Shown here: positions 16,274-25,332 of the stretch, in pieces
Position numbering within the stretch: position 1 is the stretch's first letter
How the letters are laid out: every line of letters begins with the position of its first letter
Translations under genes and position numbers: made by a program
NCBI RefSeq assembly: GCF_029267515.1
Contig: NZ_JAJUIS010000015.1
Span: forward strand, 1-40,630
Reading direction: 5' to 3'
DNA from: Seleniivibrio woodruffii
GTDB taxonomy: Bacteria; Chrysiogenota; Deferribacteres; Deferribacterales; Geovibrionaceae
Length of the DNA: 40,630 bases
Notes under the pieces: generated by a model
The model's input: only the letters and a program-made list of their open reading frames with translations
Told to the model about the DNA's origin: nothing
Databases searched by the model: none

Positions 16274-16291
16274 ATGCGCATCCTTGCGCAT
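16274..16291 (-). promoter_or_regulatory. Hairpin at expected 5' end of fliC mRNA
   Basis: A perfect 7-bp inverted repeat, ATGCGCA (16274-16280) and TGCGCAT (16285-16291), with a 4-nt loop. It begins about six bases after the -10 of the sigma-28 promoter, so it should be at the extreme 5' end of the transcript, well upstream of the ribosome binding site. It could protect the flagellin mRNA from 5'-end-dependent decay. Confidence 0.5.
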
Positions 16292-16296
16292 TTTTC

Positions 16297-16324
16297 TCAT
16301 CGGCACAATTTGATGAGTTCTTTA
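16297..16324 (-). promoter_or_regulatory. Sigma-28 (FliA) promoter for fliC
   Basis: On the minus strand TAAA (16321-16324) is followed by a 16-bp spacer and GCCGATGA (16297-16304), against the flagellar consensus TAAA-N15-GCCGATAA. The -10 half matches 7 of 8 positions, and location about 55 bp upstream of the flagellin start fits. The spacer is one base longer than consensus. Confidence 0.8.
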
Positions 16325-16390
16325 GAGGAAAAATAAAAAAAAATTTAAATTATTTCATAACACACTGAATTTAAAGAATAAAAAATTTAC

Positions 16391-16422
16391 AAAAAAAGCC
16401 CCTCCAAATACGGAGAGGCTTT
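16391..16422 (-). terminator. Intrinsic terminator after rseP
   Basis: On the minus strand, AAGCCTCTCC and GGAGGGGCTT pair around a 6-nt loop (one mismatched pair) and are followed by a run of T residues. It lies about 28 bp after the rseP stop and ends the pyrH-to-rseP operon before the fliC promoter. Confidence 0.85.
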
Positions 16423-16449
16423 GTTATATATGATAAAGCGGCTTATTTA

Positions 16450-17505
16450 TTACTTAAAGAGCCGCATTATGTCGTTGTAAAACGCAAAAAACATAACGAA
16501 CATCAGAAGCGCCATACCCGCAAGGTTGGCAACCTCGCGCACGCGTATACTCACCGCACGTCTGGTTATCGCCTCGATAAGCAGGAAAAATATGTGCCCG
16601 CCGTCAAGCACGGGTATCGGCAGGAGGTTAAGTATGCCAAGGTTTATGCTGATAAGAGCCATAAAGCCGAAAAATGCAACCAGCCCCGTCTCTGCCGACT
16701 CCTTAGCCATCTGCACTATCATTATGGGTCCGCCCAGTGAATCCGCAGGCACGACCTTCTGAAACAGCTTAACCACACCTGTAACCATGAGCACGCTTAC
16801 ATTATATGTCTGGGTCACGCCCTGAGAAACTGCCTTTGGGAATGAAAGACTCACAACCTCGCTCTTTTCCCCTCGCATAACACCTATGCGCCCCACCTTG
16901 ATCTCTTCACCGAATAGATTCTTATCTGTAACAGTTTTCGGTGTTACGGAGACTTCAAAGGTGCGCCCGCCTCTCTCTATACCGAGGACAACAGGCTTTC
17001 CTCCCTTTTCCTGAACGTATCCGCTCATTTCGTCCCAGTATTTCATGCTGCGCCCGTCAACAGAGATTATCATATCACCCTTCGCAAGCCCGGCCTGCTC
17101 AGCCGCAGAACCGTCCGAAACGCCGCCGACCTCTGCAAGAAATCTTGGGGTGCCGTGCATGAAGATTGCAGAATATATGATTATCGCAAGTACGAAGTTG
17201 AAGAAAGGTCCGGCAAATACTATCAGAAAGCGCTGAAAAACGGTCTTGTTGTTAAACGCTCTGTGTGCCTTTTCTGGGTCAACCTCAGAGTCCGGCTGTT
17301 CGCCGTACATCTTGACATATCCGCCGAGGGGTATTGCAGAGAGCGCATACTCTGTTTCGCCCTTCTGCCATTTGAAAAGCACAGGACCGAAACCTATTGA
17401 AAAACGCTCAACAAGCACTCCGGTATATTTTGCCAGAATGAAGTGACCAAGCTCATGTATGAAGATTAGAACACCCAGAAGGATGATCGCTGAAATTATA
17501 CCCAT
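16450..17505 (-). CDS. rseP: Site-2 zinc metalloprotease RseP
   Basis: A 351-residue inner-membrane intramembrane protease. The zinc motif HELGH is at residues 17-21 in the first membrane helix. The second catalytic motif, NLLPIPVLDGGH, is near the C-terminus in another helix. Between them is a single PDZ domain (about 115-200, VGGVSDGSAAEQAGLAKGDMIISVDG), whereas the E. coli protein has two. It cleaves anti-sigma factors or remnant signal peptides within the membrane. ATG overlaps the dxr stop by one base (TAATG). It ends the operon at the terminator at 16391-16422. Location after dxr and cdsA is the usual one. Confidence 0.93.
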   Translation of the reverse strand: MGIISAIILLGVLIFIHELGHFILAKYTGVLVERFSIGFGPVLFKWQKGETEYALSAIPLGGYVKMYGEQPDSEVDPEKAHRAFNNKTVFQRFLIVFAGPFFNFVLAIIIYSAIFMHGTPRFLAEVGGVSDGSAAEQAGLAKGDMIISVDGRSMKYWDEMSGYVQEKGGKPVVLGIERGGRTFEVSVTPKTVTDKNLFGEEIKVGRIGVMRGEKSEVVSLSFPKAVSQGVTQTYNVSVLMVTGVVKLFQKVVPADSLGGPIMIVQMAKESAETGLVAFFGFMALISINLGILNLLPIPVLDGGHIFFLLIEAITRRAVSIRVREVANLAGMALLMFVMFFAFYNDIMRLFK

Positions 17506-18632
17506 TATCTGTAAAACCTCTTAATAATCTTTTCCGACGCCTCCCTCGCCATCATATCGGCGGCGAGAACGTCCGCTATTTCGGCAGGTTCGGCAGGCAC
17601 GCATACATCCAGCACAGCCGAAATTACTTTTGCAATGTCGCTGTACTCAATCTGTCCGCCGATGAACTCCGCCACTGCAACTTCGTTAGCAGCATTCATT
17701 ACTATCATAGGAGCATTACTGTCCTTTTTCAAGACCTCCACTGCTATTCCGAGACATGGATATTTACCCATATCCGGTTCCAGAAAGGTCAGACAGCCCA
17801 CCGATGCCAGATTCAGAGGTTTCACCCCCGACTCCATCCTTTCAGGATATGCCATTGCATAGGCAATGGGCGTGCGCATGTCCGGTTCCCCCATCTGGGC
17901 TATGATGCTCCCGTCGCGGAATGACACAAAAGAGTGAACAACCGACTGGGGATGTATCACAACACTGAGCATGGAAGGGTCTATATCAAAGAGGTATCTC
18001 GCCTCAATAAGTTCAAGTCCTTTATTCATCATTGTGGCACTGTCCACTGTTATCTTGCTGCCCATGGACCAGTTCGGGTGCCTGAGCGCCTGCTCTACGG
18101 TTACATATTCCAGAGCATCCGCAGGAGTATTGCGAAACGCGCCGCCGCTTGCTGTCAGCGTCACGCGCTCAAGAAATCTTTTGTCCTGCCCCTCAAGACA
18201 CTGAAAAATTGCAGAGTGTTCGGAATCAACAGGCAGTATTCTTGCTCCGGTCTTTTTCGCCGTATCGAACAGTATCCTGCCGGACGCCACGATAGATTCT
18301 TTGTTTGCAAGAGCAAGGGTTATGCCCCTTTTAACCGTTTCATATGCGTAAACTGTGCCCGCAGCGCCTACGGCAGCCAGAAGCACCATGTCAAGCCCTT
18401 CGCTGTCCATGATTTTCAGTATCTCGCTTTCTCCGCACAGAACGCCTTCGCAGGAAAGCCCTGTGGAGCAGAGATACTTCGCGCCGCAAAGCTCGCCCTG
18501 CTGTTTCAGAAGCTCAAGGTTGCCGTTGCAGCTCAGAAAAACAACGTCAAATCTGCCTGGGTTGCGGCCGATAACATCTAAAGCCTGCCTTCCGATGGAA
18601 CCTGTGGAGCCGATTATGCCGATTCTTTTCAT
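17505..18632 (-). CDS. dxr: 1-deoxy-D-xylulose 5-phosphate reductoisomerase
   Basis: A 375-residue cytoplasmic enzyme that makes 2-C-methyl-D-erythritol 4-phosphate, the committed step of the non-mevalonate isoprenoid pathway. Motifs are the NADPH loop GIIGSTGSIGRQALDV, LANKESIVASG, PVDSEHSAIFQCLEG (metal site), LTASGGAF, and NWSMGSKITVDSATMMNKGLELIEA. Length is normal. It follows cdsA after three bases and is coupled to rseP. It feeds the isoprenoid supply used by uppS in the same operon. Confidence 0.96.
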   Translation of the reverse strand: MKRIGIIGSTGSIGRQALDVIGRNPGRFDVVFLSCNGNLELLKQQGELCGAKYLCSTGLSCEGVLCGESEILKIMDSEGLDMVLLAAVGAAGTVYAYETVKRGITLALANKESIVASGRILFDTAKKTGARILPVDSEHSAIFQCLEGQDKRFLERVTLTASGGAFRNTPADALEYVTVEQALRHPNWSMGSKITVDSATMMNKGLELIEARYLFDIDPSMLSVVIHPQSVVHSFVSFRDGSIIAQMGEPDMRTPIAYAMAYPERMESGVKPLNLASVGCLTFLEPDMGKYPCLGIAVEVLKKDSNAPMIVMNAANEVAVAEFIGGQIEYSDIAKVISAVLDVCVPAEPAEIADVLAADMMAREASEKIIKRFYR

Positions 18633-18635
18633 GGA

Positions 18636-19436
18636 TTACACTAGATATATAAGATAAAGATACAGGACTGGCGCGCCGAACAGAAGTGAATCAACCCTGT
18701 CCAGTATGCCGCCGTGTCCGGGGATAAGACTACCCGAATCTTTTACGTTCGCTTTCCGCTTGAACATTGACTCAGCCAGATCTCCTATGATGCCCGCAGT
18801 AACCACCAGAATGCTGACGATAACACCGTGCACCGGTTTGAAATCCAGCAGAAGCCAGCTATAAGCAACGCCGAGAGCAACACCGCCGATATACGCGGCT
18901 ATGACGCCCTCGATACTCTTTTTAGGGCTTATCTTTTCATAGAGTTTGCGCCTGCCGAATCGGCATCCCACAAAATACGCGCTGGTGTCGCTCATCCAGA
19001 TGAGAACTATCAGAAAGAAGATATATGCCCCGTGGGCGTCCATCTTCCTTAACAATATTATGAAAGAAAACATCAGGGGCGCATACAGAACCGTGGTCAG
19101 CGTTCCGCCGATGCTGTCGAAGGTATCCTTGAGCGCGTCCTCGGAAAACAGCTTCATGGTCATTGCAAGGAGAGCCGTAATAAGCAGCGCACCGGAAAAG
19201 AAGCGCACGTCCGCCGTATATATGCCGTAGGGCAGTGAAACAGCACCGATATACGCAGGTATACGCAGCACTTTAACGTTCCCTGCCTCAAGAATGTCGA
19301 TGAACTCGCGTGTGGAAAGGAGTATTATAACAAGTACTGCGAGAAAGAAGACTATGTTGTCAAACTGATAGATAAATGCAACTATAGGCGGTATGGCAAC
19401 CAGTGATGTCAGTATTCTTTTTTGTCTGTCGCTCAC
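18636..19436 (-). CDS. cdsA: Phosphatidate cytidylyltransferase
   Basis: A 266-residue multi-spanning membrane enzyme that makes CDP-diacylglycerol, the precursor of membrane phospholipids. The family signature appears near the C-terminus: DLAESMFKRKANVKDSGSLIPGHGGILDRVDSLLF. Several hydrophobic helices fill the rest, and WMSDTSAYFVGCRFGRRKL is also conserved. The start is GTG, directly adjoining the uppS stop. Length is normal. It lies in the common uppS-cdsA-dxr-rseP order. Confidence 0.95.
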   Translation of the reverse strand: MSDRQKRILTSLVAIPPIVAFIYQFDNIVFFLAVLVIILLSTREFIDILEAGNVKVLRIPAYIGAVSLPYGIYTADVRFFSGALLITALLAMTMKLFSEDALKDTFDSIGGTLTTVLYAPLMFSFIILLRKMDAHGAYIFFLIVLIWMSDTSAYFVGCRFGRRKLYEKISPKKSIEGVIAAYIGGVALGVAYSWLLLDFKPVHGVIVSILVVTAGIIGDLAESMFKRKANVKDSGSLIPGHGGILDRVDSLLFGAPVLYLYLIYLV

Positions 19437-20162
19437 TCAGTTACCCACCTGTTCATCAGTCATACCGAACCGCCTCACCCTGCCGGAAAAATCGGCGATG
19501 GCGCGGTCAAGCTCTGCTTTGTCAAAGTCCGGCCACAGACATTCCGTAAAGAAAAATTCGCTGTATGCCGCGCGCCAAAGCATAAAGTTGCTTATGCGCT
19601 TTTCGCCGCTGGTGCGGATAACAAGGTCAACGTCCGGTATATCCGCGTTATAGAGACAGGAAGCCATAAGCTCCTGTGTGATGTCTTCCGGTTTTATCTT
19701 CCCTTCCGCAACCATCTGCGCCATCATCTTTGCAGCGTCCACAAGCTCGTTGCGTCCGCCGTAGCTGAGGGCGATGTTCAGCACCATCCCTGTGTTTTCA
19801 CCAAGGATGGAAGCGGCGCTCTGGGTTATCTCCTTGGTTTTCGGAGGCAGAAGGTCAAGCCTGCCGGAGAATACAAGTTTGATGTTGTTCTCCTGCATCT
19901 TGTCCAGTTCCTTTTCCAGATATTTCTGCAAAAGATCCATGAGAAAGCCCACCTCCTCTTTGGGTCGGAGCCAGTTCTCCATGGAAAACGTATAGAGCGT
20001 GAGATAAGAAACGCCGATATCTGAACAATACCTTACGATATCTGTGACAACCTCCGCGCCGCGCTTATGTCCGAAAACTCTTGGCAGCCCTCTGGACTTT
20101 GCCCAGCGCCCGTTTCCGTCCATGATTATGGCAAGGTGTCTCGGTATTATTATATCAGCCAC
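19437..20162 (-). CDS. uppS: Isoprenyl transferase (undecaprenyl diphosphate synthase)
   Basis: A 241-residue cis-prenyltransferase that makes the lipid carrier precursor for peptidoglycan and other envelope glycans. It shows the Upp signature HLAIIMDGNGRWAKSRGLPRVFGHKRGAE with the catalytic Asp, YLTLYTFSMENWLRP, and the C-terminal DVDLVIRTSGEKRISNFMLWRAAYSEFFF. The start is GTG and overlaps the frr stop by one base (TAGTG). Length is normal for bacterial UppS. Confidence 0.96.
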   Translation of the reverse strand: MADIIIPRHLAIIMDGNGRWAKSRGLPRVFGHKRGAEVVTDIVRYCSDIGVSYLTLYTFSMENWLRPKEEVGFLMDLLQKYLEKELDKMQENNIKLVFSGRLDLLPPKTKEITQSAASILGENTGMVLNIALSYGGRNELVDAAKMMAQMVAEGKIKPEDITQELMASCLYNADIPDVDLVIRTSGEKRISNFMLWRAAYSEFFFTECLWPDFDKAELDRAIADFSGRVRRFGMTDEQVGN

Positions 20163-20719
20163 TAGATCTCCATGATCTCTTTTTCTTTCTCGCCTGTGAT
20201 AACGTCTATTTTTTTTATGAAATCATCTGTAGCAACCTGAATCTGCTCGATAAATTTCTTGCCGTCGTCTTCGGATATTTCCTTATCTTTTTCCATCTTT
20301 TTGATTCTGTCGTTTGCGTCGCGTCTAAGGTTGCGAACGGCGACCTTAGTATCCTCTGCAACCTTCTTAACGTGTTTAACGAGGTCTTTTCTGCGCTCCT
20401 CAGTAAGCTGAGGAACGGGTATGCGGATTATCTTGCCGTCGTTTGAAGGGTTAAAGCCCATGTTTGCGTTCTGGATAGCCTTTTCGATGGGGCTTATCAT
20501 TGAAGTGTCCCAGGGGGAAACGGTTATCATTCTGGGTTCCGGTGCGCTCAGTGTCGCAACGCCGGAAAGGGGCGTGGGAGAACCGTAATAGTCGATTTTT
20601 ATGTTGTCGAACATCGAGATTGAAGCTCTGCCCGTGCGTATCGTTTTCAGTTCATCTTTATAATGCTGGATGGTCTTGTCCATCTTGTCTTTCATATCTT
20701 TTACAACTGCTGCACCCAT
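20162..20719 (-). CDS. frr: Ribosome recycling factor
   Basis: A 185-residue protein that, with EF-G, splits post-termination ribosomes. The start is set at MGAAVVKDMKDKMDK (20719), where GGAGGG lies about eight bases upstream; the longer in-frame form would run into pyrH. Motifs include LKTIRTGRASISMFDNIKIDYYGSPTPL and the C-terminal helical IRIPVPQLTEERRKDLVKHVKKVAEDTKVAVRNLRRDAND. Length is exactly that of the family. It begins four bases after pyrH ends. Confidence 0.96.
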   Translation of the reverse strand: MGAAVVKDMKDKMDKTIQHYKDELKTIRTGRASISMFDNIKIDYYGSPTPLSGVATLSAPEPRMITVSPWDTSMISPIEKAIQNANMGFNPSNDGKIIRIPVPQLTEERRKDLVKHVKKVAEDTKVAVRNLRRDANDRIKKMEKDKEISEDDGKKFIEQIQVATDDFIKKIDVITGEKEKEIMEI

Positions 20720-20723
20720 TGAA

Positions 20724-21446
20724 TTATCCCTCCACGATTGTTCCGATTTTCTCGCCCGTGACAACCTTTTTCATGTTGCCCTTGCCGTAGATATCGAAAA
20801 CTATTATCGGTATTTTATTGTCCATACACATTGTTATAGCTGTTGAATCCATAACCTGAAGTCCTTTGTTGAGAACGTCCATATAAGGAATGGTGTCGAA
20901 TTTTACGGCATTTTTATCCTTTTTTGGATCCGCGGTATAAACGCCGTCAACCTTTGTGGCTTTCAGAATAACCTGCGCGTTTATCTCCGTTCCTCTCAGA
21001 GTCGCCGCCGTGTCCGTTGTGAAATAGGGGTTTCCTGTTCCAGCAGCGAAAATCACTACTCTGCTCTTTTCAAGGTGCCGCATTGCGCGCCTTCTGATGA
21101 AGGGCTCCGCTATCTGGCGCATTTCTATAGCCGTCTGAACGCGGGTGGGAACACCCACTTTTTCCAGTCCGTCCTGAAGAGCAAGAGAGTTTATAACGGT
21201 TGCAAGCATACCCATATAGTCAGCCGTAACCCTGTCCATATTGCGGGCTGTGCCCTGTATGCCCCTGAAAATATTTCCGCCGCCGACAACAACGCCCACG
21301 CTGACGCCCATATCGACAACCTCTTTGATCTCGTTAACGATGAAATTAGCGGTTTTAAAGTCGATGCCGTACTCTCCGTCACCCATGAGAGCCTCGCCGC
21401 TAAGTTTCAAAAGAATAGTTTTGTACTTGACTTGCACGGTTTCCAC
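20724..21446 (-). CDS. pyrH: UMP kinase
   Basis: A 240-residue amino-acid-kinase-fold enzyme that phosphorylates UMP to UDP. Motifs are [40 protein letters not shown], and [23 protein letters not shown]. Two GTG starts are possible: at 21446, with AAGGA about ten bases upstream, or at 21437, with AAGGTGG about five bases upstream; the second removes only three residues. In many bacteria rpsB-tsf precede pyrH; here lepA-lepB do. A good sigma-70-type promoter lies just upstream. Confidence 0.95.
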   Translation of the reverse strand: METVQVKYKTILLKLSGEALMGDGEYGIDFKTANFIVNEIKEVVDMGVSVGVVVGGGNIFRGIQGTARNMDRVTADYMGMLATVINSLALQDGLEKVGVPTRVQTAIEMRQIAEPFIRRRAMRHLEKSRVVIFAAGTGNPYFTTDTAATLRGTEINAQVILKATKVDGVYTADPKKDKNAVKFDTIPYMDVLNKGLQVMDSTAITMCMDNKIPIIVFDIYGKGNMKKVVTGEKIGTIVEG

Positions 21447-21464
21447 CTTGTTCTGTATTCCTTA

Positions 21465-21493
21465 ATTATTACATATTATAACGTTTTAATCAA
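21465..21493 (-). promoter_or_regulatory. Sigma-70 type promoter for pyrH operon
   Basis: On the minus strand TTGATT (21488-21493), a 17-bp spacer and AATAAT (21465-21470). Matches are 4/6 and 5/6. It lies in the lepB-pyrH gap, about 18 bp upstream of the pyrH start, and would make pyrH to rseP an operon separable from lepA-lepB. Confidence 0.6.
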
Positions 21494-21513
21494 TTCCTGT
21501 ATTGCCCGCCGCA

Positions 21514-22197
21514 CTATTTGATGGGTTTGAAGAATCTGTCGAATCTATCGTATGCAGGGTTCATAAAACGGAACATACTCAGCGGGAATTTTGACCAGAC
21601 TGAACTGTATTCAGGATCTTTCAGCGACCAGTAGATAAGTACCGCATGACCTTTTATGGAGCTTTCGTCAACGAAGCCCCAGAAACGGCTGTCATAGCTG
21701 TTGTCTCTGTTGTCGCCCATCATGAAGTATTTGCCCTGAGGCACCGTGAACTGAGGAAAGTTATCCTTTGCGGAAAGCTCTCCCGGCATAGACACTATGC
21801 CGTTAACCTGTTTGTAAGGTTCGGGCTGTGCAACGCCGTTCACATATATTGTTTTGTCTTTCAGTTCAATCTTATCACCGGGAGTGCCTATGACCCGTTT
21901 GATGAAATCCTTTGAAGGGTCGAGCGGGTACTCGAACACCACGACGTCGCCCCTTTCAGGCGCGGAAAAAATGTATGCCAGCCTGTTCAGAAGGATGAAA
22001 TCGCCTTTCAGAAGAGTTCCCACCATCGATTCGGAAGGTATCTGATATGTCTGGAGCAGAAGTCCCTTGATGACCATGGCGATGACCACAGCCACCACAA
22101 GGGAGTCGAAGAAAGTGTCTTTTTTGGCTTGCGGTTCAGTTGATTTATCTGTCTCTGTCGCAGGATTTTTTGTATCGTTCATATCGTTTTTACTCAT
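21514..22197 (-). CDS. lepB: Signal peptidase I
   Basis: A 227-residue inner-membrane serine protease that removes signal peptides from Sec and Tat exported proteins. A polar N-terminus is followed by one membrane segment (about 32-48). The catalytic Ser57 is in [13 protein letters not shown], and the general-base Lys100 in [28 protein letters not shown] is the conserved C-terminal box. ATG overlaps the lepA stop (ATGA), so the two are translationally coupled, the classical lepA-lepB pair. Confidence 0.95.
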   Translation of the reverse strand: MSKNDMNDTKNPATETDKSTEPQAKKDTFFDSLVVAVVIAMVIKGLLLQTYQIPSESMVGTLLKGDFILLNRLAYIFSAPERGDVVVFEYPLDPSKDFIKRVIGTPGDKIELKDKTIYVNGVAQPEPYKQVNGIVSMPGELSAKDNFPQFTVPQGKYFMMGDNRDNSYDSRFWGFVDESSIKGHAVLIYWSLKDPEYSSVWSKFPLSMFRFMNPAYDRFDRFFKPIK

Positions 22198-23999
22198 TTC
22201 CCGTCACCTAATTTAAGCACTGCAAGAAACGCCTCCTGCGGAATCTCCACATTTCCGACGTTCTTCATGCGCTTTTTACCCGCTTTCTGTTTTTCAAGCA
22301 GTTTTCTTTTTCTTGTTATGTCGCCGCCGTAGCATTTTGCCGTAACGTTCTTGCGGAACGCCTTAACTGTAGTCCTCGCCAGAATTTTGTTACCGACAGC
22401 CGCCTGAATGGCGATATCGAACATCTGTCTGTGGATAACGTCTTTCAGCTTGTCCGCAAGGTCTCTGCCTTTATAAAACGCCTGATCCTTATGCACTATA
22501 ATTGAGAGGGCATCCACCTTGTCTTTGTTCAGAAGAATATCAAGTTTTACAAGCTCGCCTCTGGCGTAACCATCCATCTCATAGTCGAAGGACGCGTAGC
22601 CCCTTGAAACTGATTTCAGCTTGTCGTAAAAATCCATCACAACCTCAGCCAGCGGCAGGGTGTATTCAAGAATAGCTCTCGTCTTACTGATGAATTTTAT
22701 GTTCCTCTGGGTGCCGCGCCGTGATATCAGAAGCTGAATCACGCCGCCGATGTACTCTTCGGGAAGAATTACTGTCGCCGCTATTACTGGTTCCTCTATG
22801 AAATCTATCTCAGTGGGGTCGGGCATACCAGCCGGATTGTCAATTTCAATGACTTCACCGTTTCTCTTGGTGATCCGGTAAACCACTGTAGGTGCAGTAC
22901 TTACAAGATCAAGGTCGAACTCTCTTTCCAGACGCTCCTGAATTATCTCCATATGCAGGAGACCGAGGAAACCGATACGGAATCCAAAGCCGAGTGCCGC
23001 GGATGATTCCGCCTCGTACGTTATGGAGCTGTCGTTCAGAGAGAGTTTTTCCAGTGCGTCCCGCAGGTCTTCATAGTCGCCCGATTCAACGGGATACATA
23101 CCGCAGAAAACGACAGGTTTCACCTTTTTGAAACCGGGGAACGGAATTTCCGTGGGTTTTCTGGGGTTTGTAACTGTATCGCCGATATCTATCTCGCGTA
23201 TATCCTTGATTGAGGCGGTCATAAAGCCCACCTCGCCCGCACGGATAACGTCGCTTTTCGCAGGCTTAGGAGTGAAATAGCCAACAGCGTCAACAATGCG
23301 TTCCGCCTTGCTGGACATAAACTGTATCTTGTCGCCCGCTTTCAGCTCGCCGTCTATAACGCGCAGCAGAACCACAACACCGAGATACGAATCGTACCAT
23401 GAATCAACTATCATCGCCTTGAGAGGCTTTGCAACGTCACCCACCGGAGCGGGTATCTTTTTAACGATTGCCTCCAGTATCTCTTTGGTGCCGATGTTCT
23501 CCTTAGCGCTGGCAAGCACTGCATCTGCGGCGTCGATACCTATGATATCCTCAATTTCGGCTTTCACCTTGTCAGGATCGGCGCTGGGGAGGTCGATTTT
23601 ATTCAGAACGGGGATAAGGTCGAGTTCCTGATCCACCGCCATATATGCGTTCGCTATGGTCTGCGCCTCAACACCCTGTGCGGCATCCACAACAAGCAGC
23701 GCGCCTTCACAGGCGGCAAGGCTTCTGGACACCTCATAGGTGAAGTCAACGTGACCGGGTGTGTCGATAAGATTAAGGACATAGCTGTTTCCGTCATCCG
23801 CTTTATAGTTCAGTCGGATTGTCTGCGCCTTAACGGTGATTCCGCGCTCCCTCTCTATGTCCATGCTGTCCAGTATCTGATCGCGCATCTGGCGTTTGTC
23901 CACTGCGGCGGTAAATTCGATAAGCCTGTCCGCAATGGTGGACTTTCCGTGGTCAATGTGAGCTATGATACTGAAATTTCTGATATTTTCGTTTCCCAT
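22194..23999 (-). CDS. lepA: Elongation factor 4 (LepA)
   Basis: A 601-residue translational GTPase that binds ribosomes and is linked to back-translocation or ribosome biogenesis. The G domain has [10 protein letters not shown] (P-loop), [12 protein letters not shown] (switch I), DTPGHVDF and LNKIDLP. Later EF-G-like domains are followed by the LepA-specific C-terminal domain with [26 protein letters not shown]. Length is normal. It is the first gene of the lepA-lepB pair; its leader contains a 14-bp palindrome. Confidence 0.97.
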   Translation of the reverse strand: MGNENIRNFSIIAHIDHGKSTIADRLIEFTAAVDKRQMRDQILDSMDIERERGITVKAQTIRLNYKADDGNSYVLNLIDTPGHVDFTYEVSRSLAACEGALLVVDAAQGVEAQTIANAYMAVDQELDLIPVLNKIDLPSADPDKVKAEIEDIIGIDAADAVLASAKENIGTKEILEAIVKKIPAPVGDVAKPLKAMIVDSWYDSYLGVVVLLRVIDGELKAGDKIQFMSSKAERIVDAVGYFTPKPAKSDVIRAGEVGFMTASIKDIREIDIGDTVTNPRKPTEIPFPGFKKVKPVVFCGMYPVESGDYEDLRDALEKLSLNDSSITYEAESSAALGFGFRIGFLGLLHMEIIQERLEREFDLDLVSTAPTVVYRITKRNGEVIEIDNPAGMPDPTEIDFIEEPVIAATVILPEEYIGGVIQLLISRRGTQRNIKFISKTRAILEYTLPLAEVVMDFYDKLKSVSRGYASFDYEMDGYARGELVKLDILLNKDKVDALSIIVHKDQAFYKGRDLADKLKDVIHRQMFDIAIQAAVGNKILARTTVKAFRKNVTAKCYGGDITRKRKLLEKQKAGKKRMKNVGNVEIPQEAFLAVLKLGDGK

Positions 24000-24022
24000 G
24001 TAACCTCTTGAATAAGTGCGGC

Positions 24023-24036
24023 GCGGATATATCCGC
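24023..24036. promoter_or_regulatory. Palindrome in lepA leader
   Basis: GCGGATATATCCGC is a perfect 14-bp palindrome 23 bp upstream of the lepA start. It could be an operator or, less likely without a loop, a short RNA hairpin. It may also be chance. Confidence 0.3.
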
Positions 24037-24073
24037 CGTTTGAAAACATACGGGTTAAAAATACCTTATCCCC

Positions 24074-24102
24074 AGTATAAAAGACAAGCAAAAAAATAAG
24101 AA
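24074..24102 (-). promoter_or_regulatory. Candidate sigma-70 promoter for lepA-lepB
   Basis: On the minus strand TTCTTA (24097-24102), 17 bp, TATACT (24074-24079). The -10 matches 5/6, the -35 only 3/6. It lies in the only gap upstream of lepA. Confidence 0.35.
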
Positions 24103-24144
24103 AAAGGATTAATAGGTGAAACGGCTGTATTAAGCGGTCTCCCT

Positions 24145-25332
24145 CTATTTCACGAGTGAGTTGACGGAGAACAGGGGTTCCATGATAGAAATTACGATGA
24201 AACCGACGATCAGACCGATGAACATGATGAAGACAGGTTCTATGACTGAAACAAATTTTGTGGTGAACTGCTCAGTTTTTCTGCTGTAATAAATATTTAC
24301 GCGCTCAAGGAGGTCGGGGAGATTACCGCTCTTCTCACCTGTTGCGGCGGCGGCAACAAACAGCTCTGTAAAGAGTCCGCTCTGGCTGACACTGTCTGAA
24401 AATTTCTTACCCGCGGCAACGCTCTCTGCGATATCCATGACAGCCTGACCCACATAGATGTTGGCTATACCGGGCGCAGTATTACGCAGAGCCTCCACAA
24501 GGGGCAGACCTTCGCGAAGCTGGAAACTCAGAACGTGGGACAGCCTTGAGGCTGTGACGTCCTTAACTATGTTCAGCCTGTAAAGCCTTTGGTCTATATA
24601 CATGCGGAATTTTCCCTTTATAGCATAAAATCTTGTGAACACAGAAACGCATACCATAAAAAACAGGAATATCAGCAGTCCGTAATGCTGTAAAAGGTTG
24701 GACATGAACAGAAGGAACTTGGTTGACGCGGGGATGTCCGCACCTGCGCTTTCGAAGATGCTCTGGAGCTTAGGCACAACGAACGCCAGCATGAAACCAA
24801 CGACGCCAAGACCCATAGTAAGAACAACTGTGGGGTATATCATTGCGCCCGTGAGTTTTTCTCCGGCCTTTTTCCTGTCCTCCTCAAACCTGGAAATGTC
24901 CATGAGGACGGAAGCCAGCCTGCCCACTTTTTCAGACGTTCTGACAAGGTGGACGTAAAGCTCGCCGAACATTTTTTTGTGCGCGTCCATTGCATCGGAA
25001 AATTTCTTTCCGCCGGACACCTTTTCGCACATATCCGTCAGCGCCGCCTTCATTTTTCTGTCGTTAACTGACTGCGCCGTTACAGACAATGCTTTTGTAA
25101 GCTGTATGCCGCTTGAAAGAAGTATGGAAAGCTGGAAAAACACGTCCGCCAGCGGTTTCTTTCTGAAAGATATGGAGAATTTTGATTGTTTGTCAGTGGC
25201 TTCCTTAATGCCTGAGATGAGAAGACCTTCGCCCATGAGCTTTGACAGAGCAGTATTTTTGCCCGAAGCCTCAAGCCTGCCTTTAACCTTTTTTCCCTGT
25301 TTGTCTATCCCTTCGTAAGAGAAAACAGGCAT
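24145..25332 (-). CDS. gspF: Type II secretion inner-membrane platform protein GspF
   Basis: A 395-residue polytopic membrane protein that anchors the GspE ATPase and the pseudopilus base. It has the T2SSF family layout: an N-terminal cytoplasmic region (MPVFSYEGIDKQGKKVKGRLEASG), then two copies of the T2SSF domain, each ending in membrane helices, with the second near FVSVIEPVFIMFIGLIVGFIVISIMEPLF at the C-terminus. Length is normal. ATG overlaps the gspE stop by one base. It is the last gene of the minus-strand secretion operon; I see no clear terminator after it. Confidence 0.95.
   Translation of the reverse strand: MPVFSYEGIDKQGKKVKGRLEASGKNTALSKLMGEGLLISGIKEATDKQSKFSISFRKKPLADVFFQLSILLSSGIQLTKALSVTAQSVNDRKMKAALTDMCEKVSGGKKFSDAMDAHKKMFGELYVHLVRTSEKVGRLASVLMDISRFEEDRKKAGEKLTGAMIYPTVVLTMGLGVVGFMLAFVVPKLQSIFESAGADIPASTKFLLFMSNLLQHYGLLIFLFFMVCVSVFTRFYAIKGKFRMYIDQRLYRLNIVKDVTASRLSHVLSFQLREGLPLVEALRNTAPGIANIYVGQAVMDIAESVAAGKKFSDSVSQSGLFTELFVAAAATGEKSGNLPDLLERVNIYYSRKTEQFTTKFVSVIEPVFIMFIGLIVGFIVISIMEPLFSVNSLVK

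Noticed and set aside
20724-23999. Missing rpsB-tsf upstream of pyrH as a sign of rearrangement
   Set aside because: The order varies between phyla, and a separate promoter precedes pyrH; absence here is not unusual by itself.
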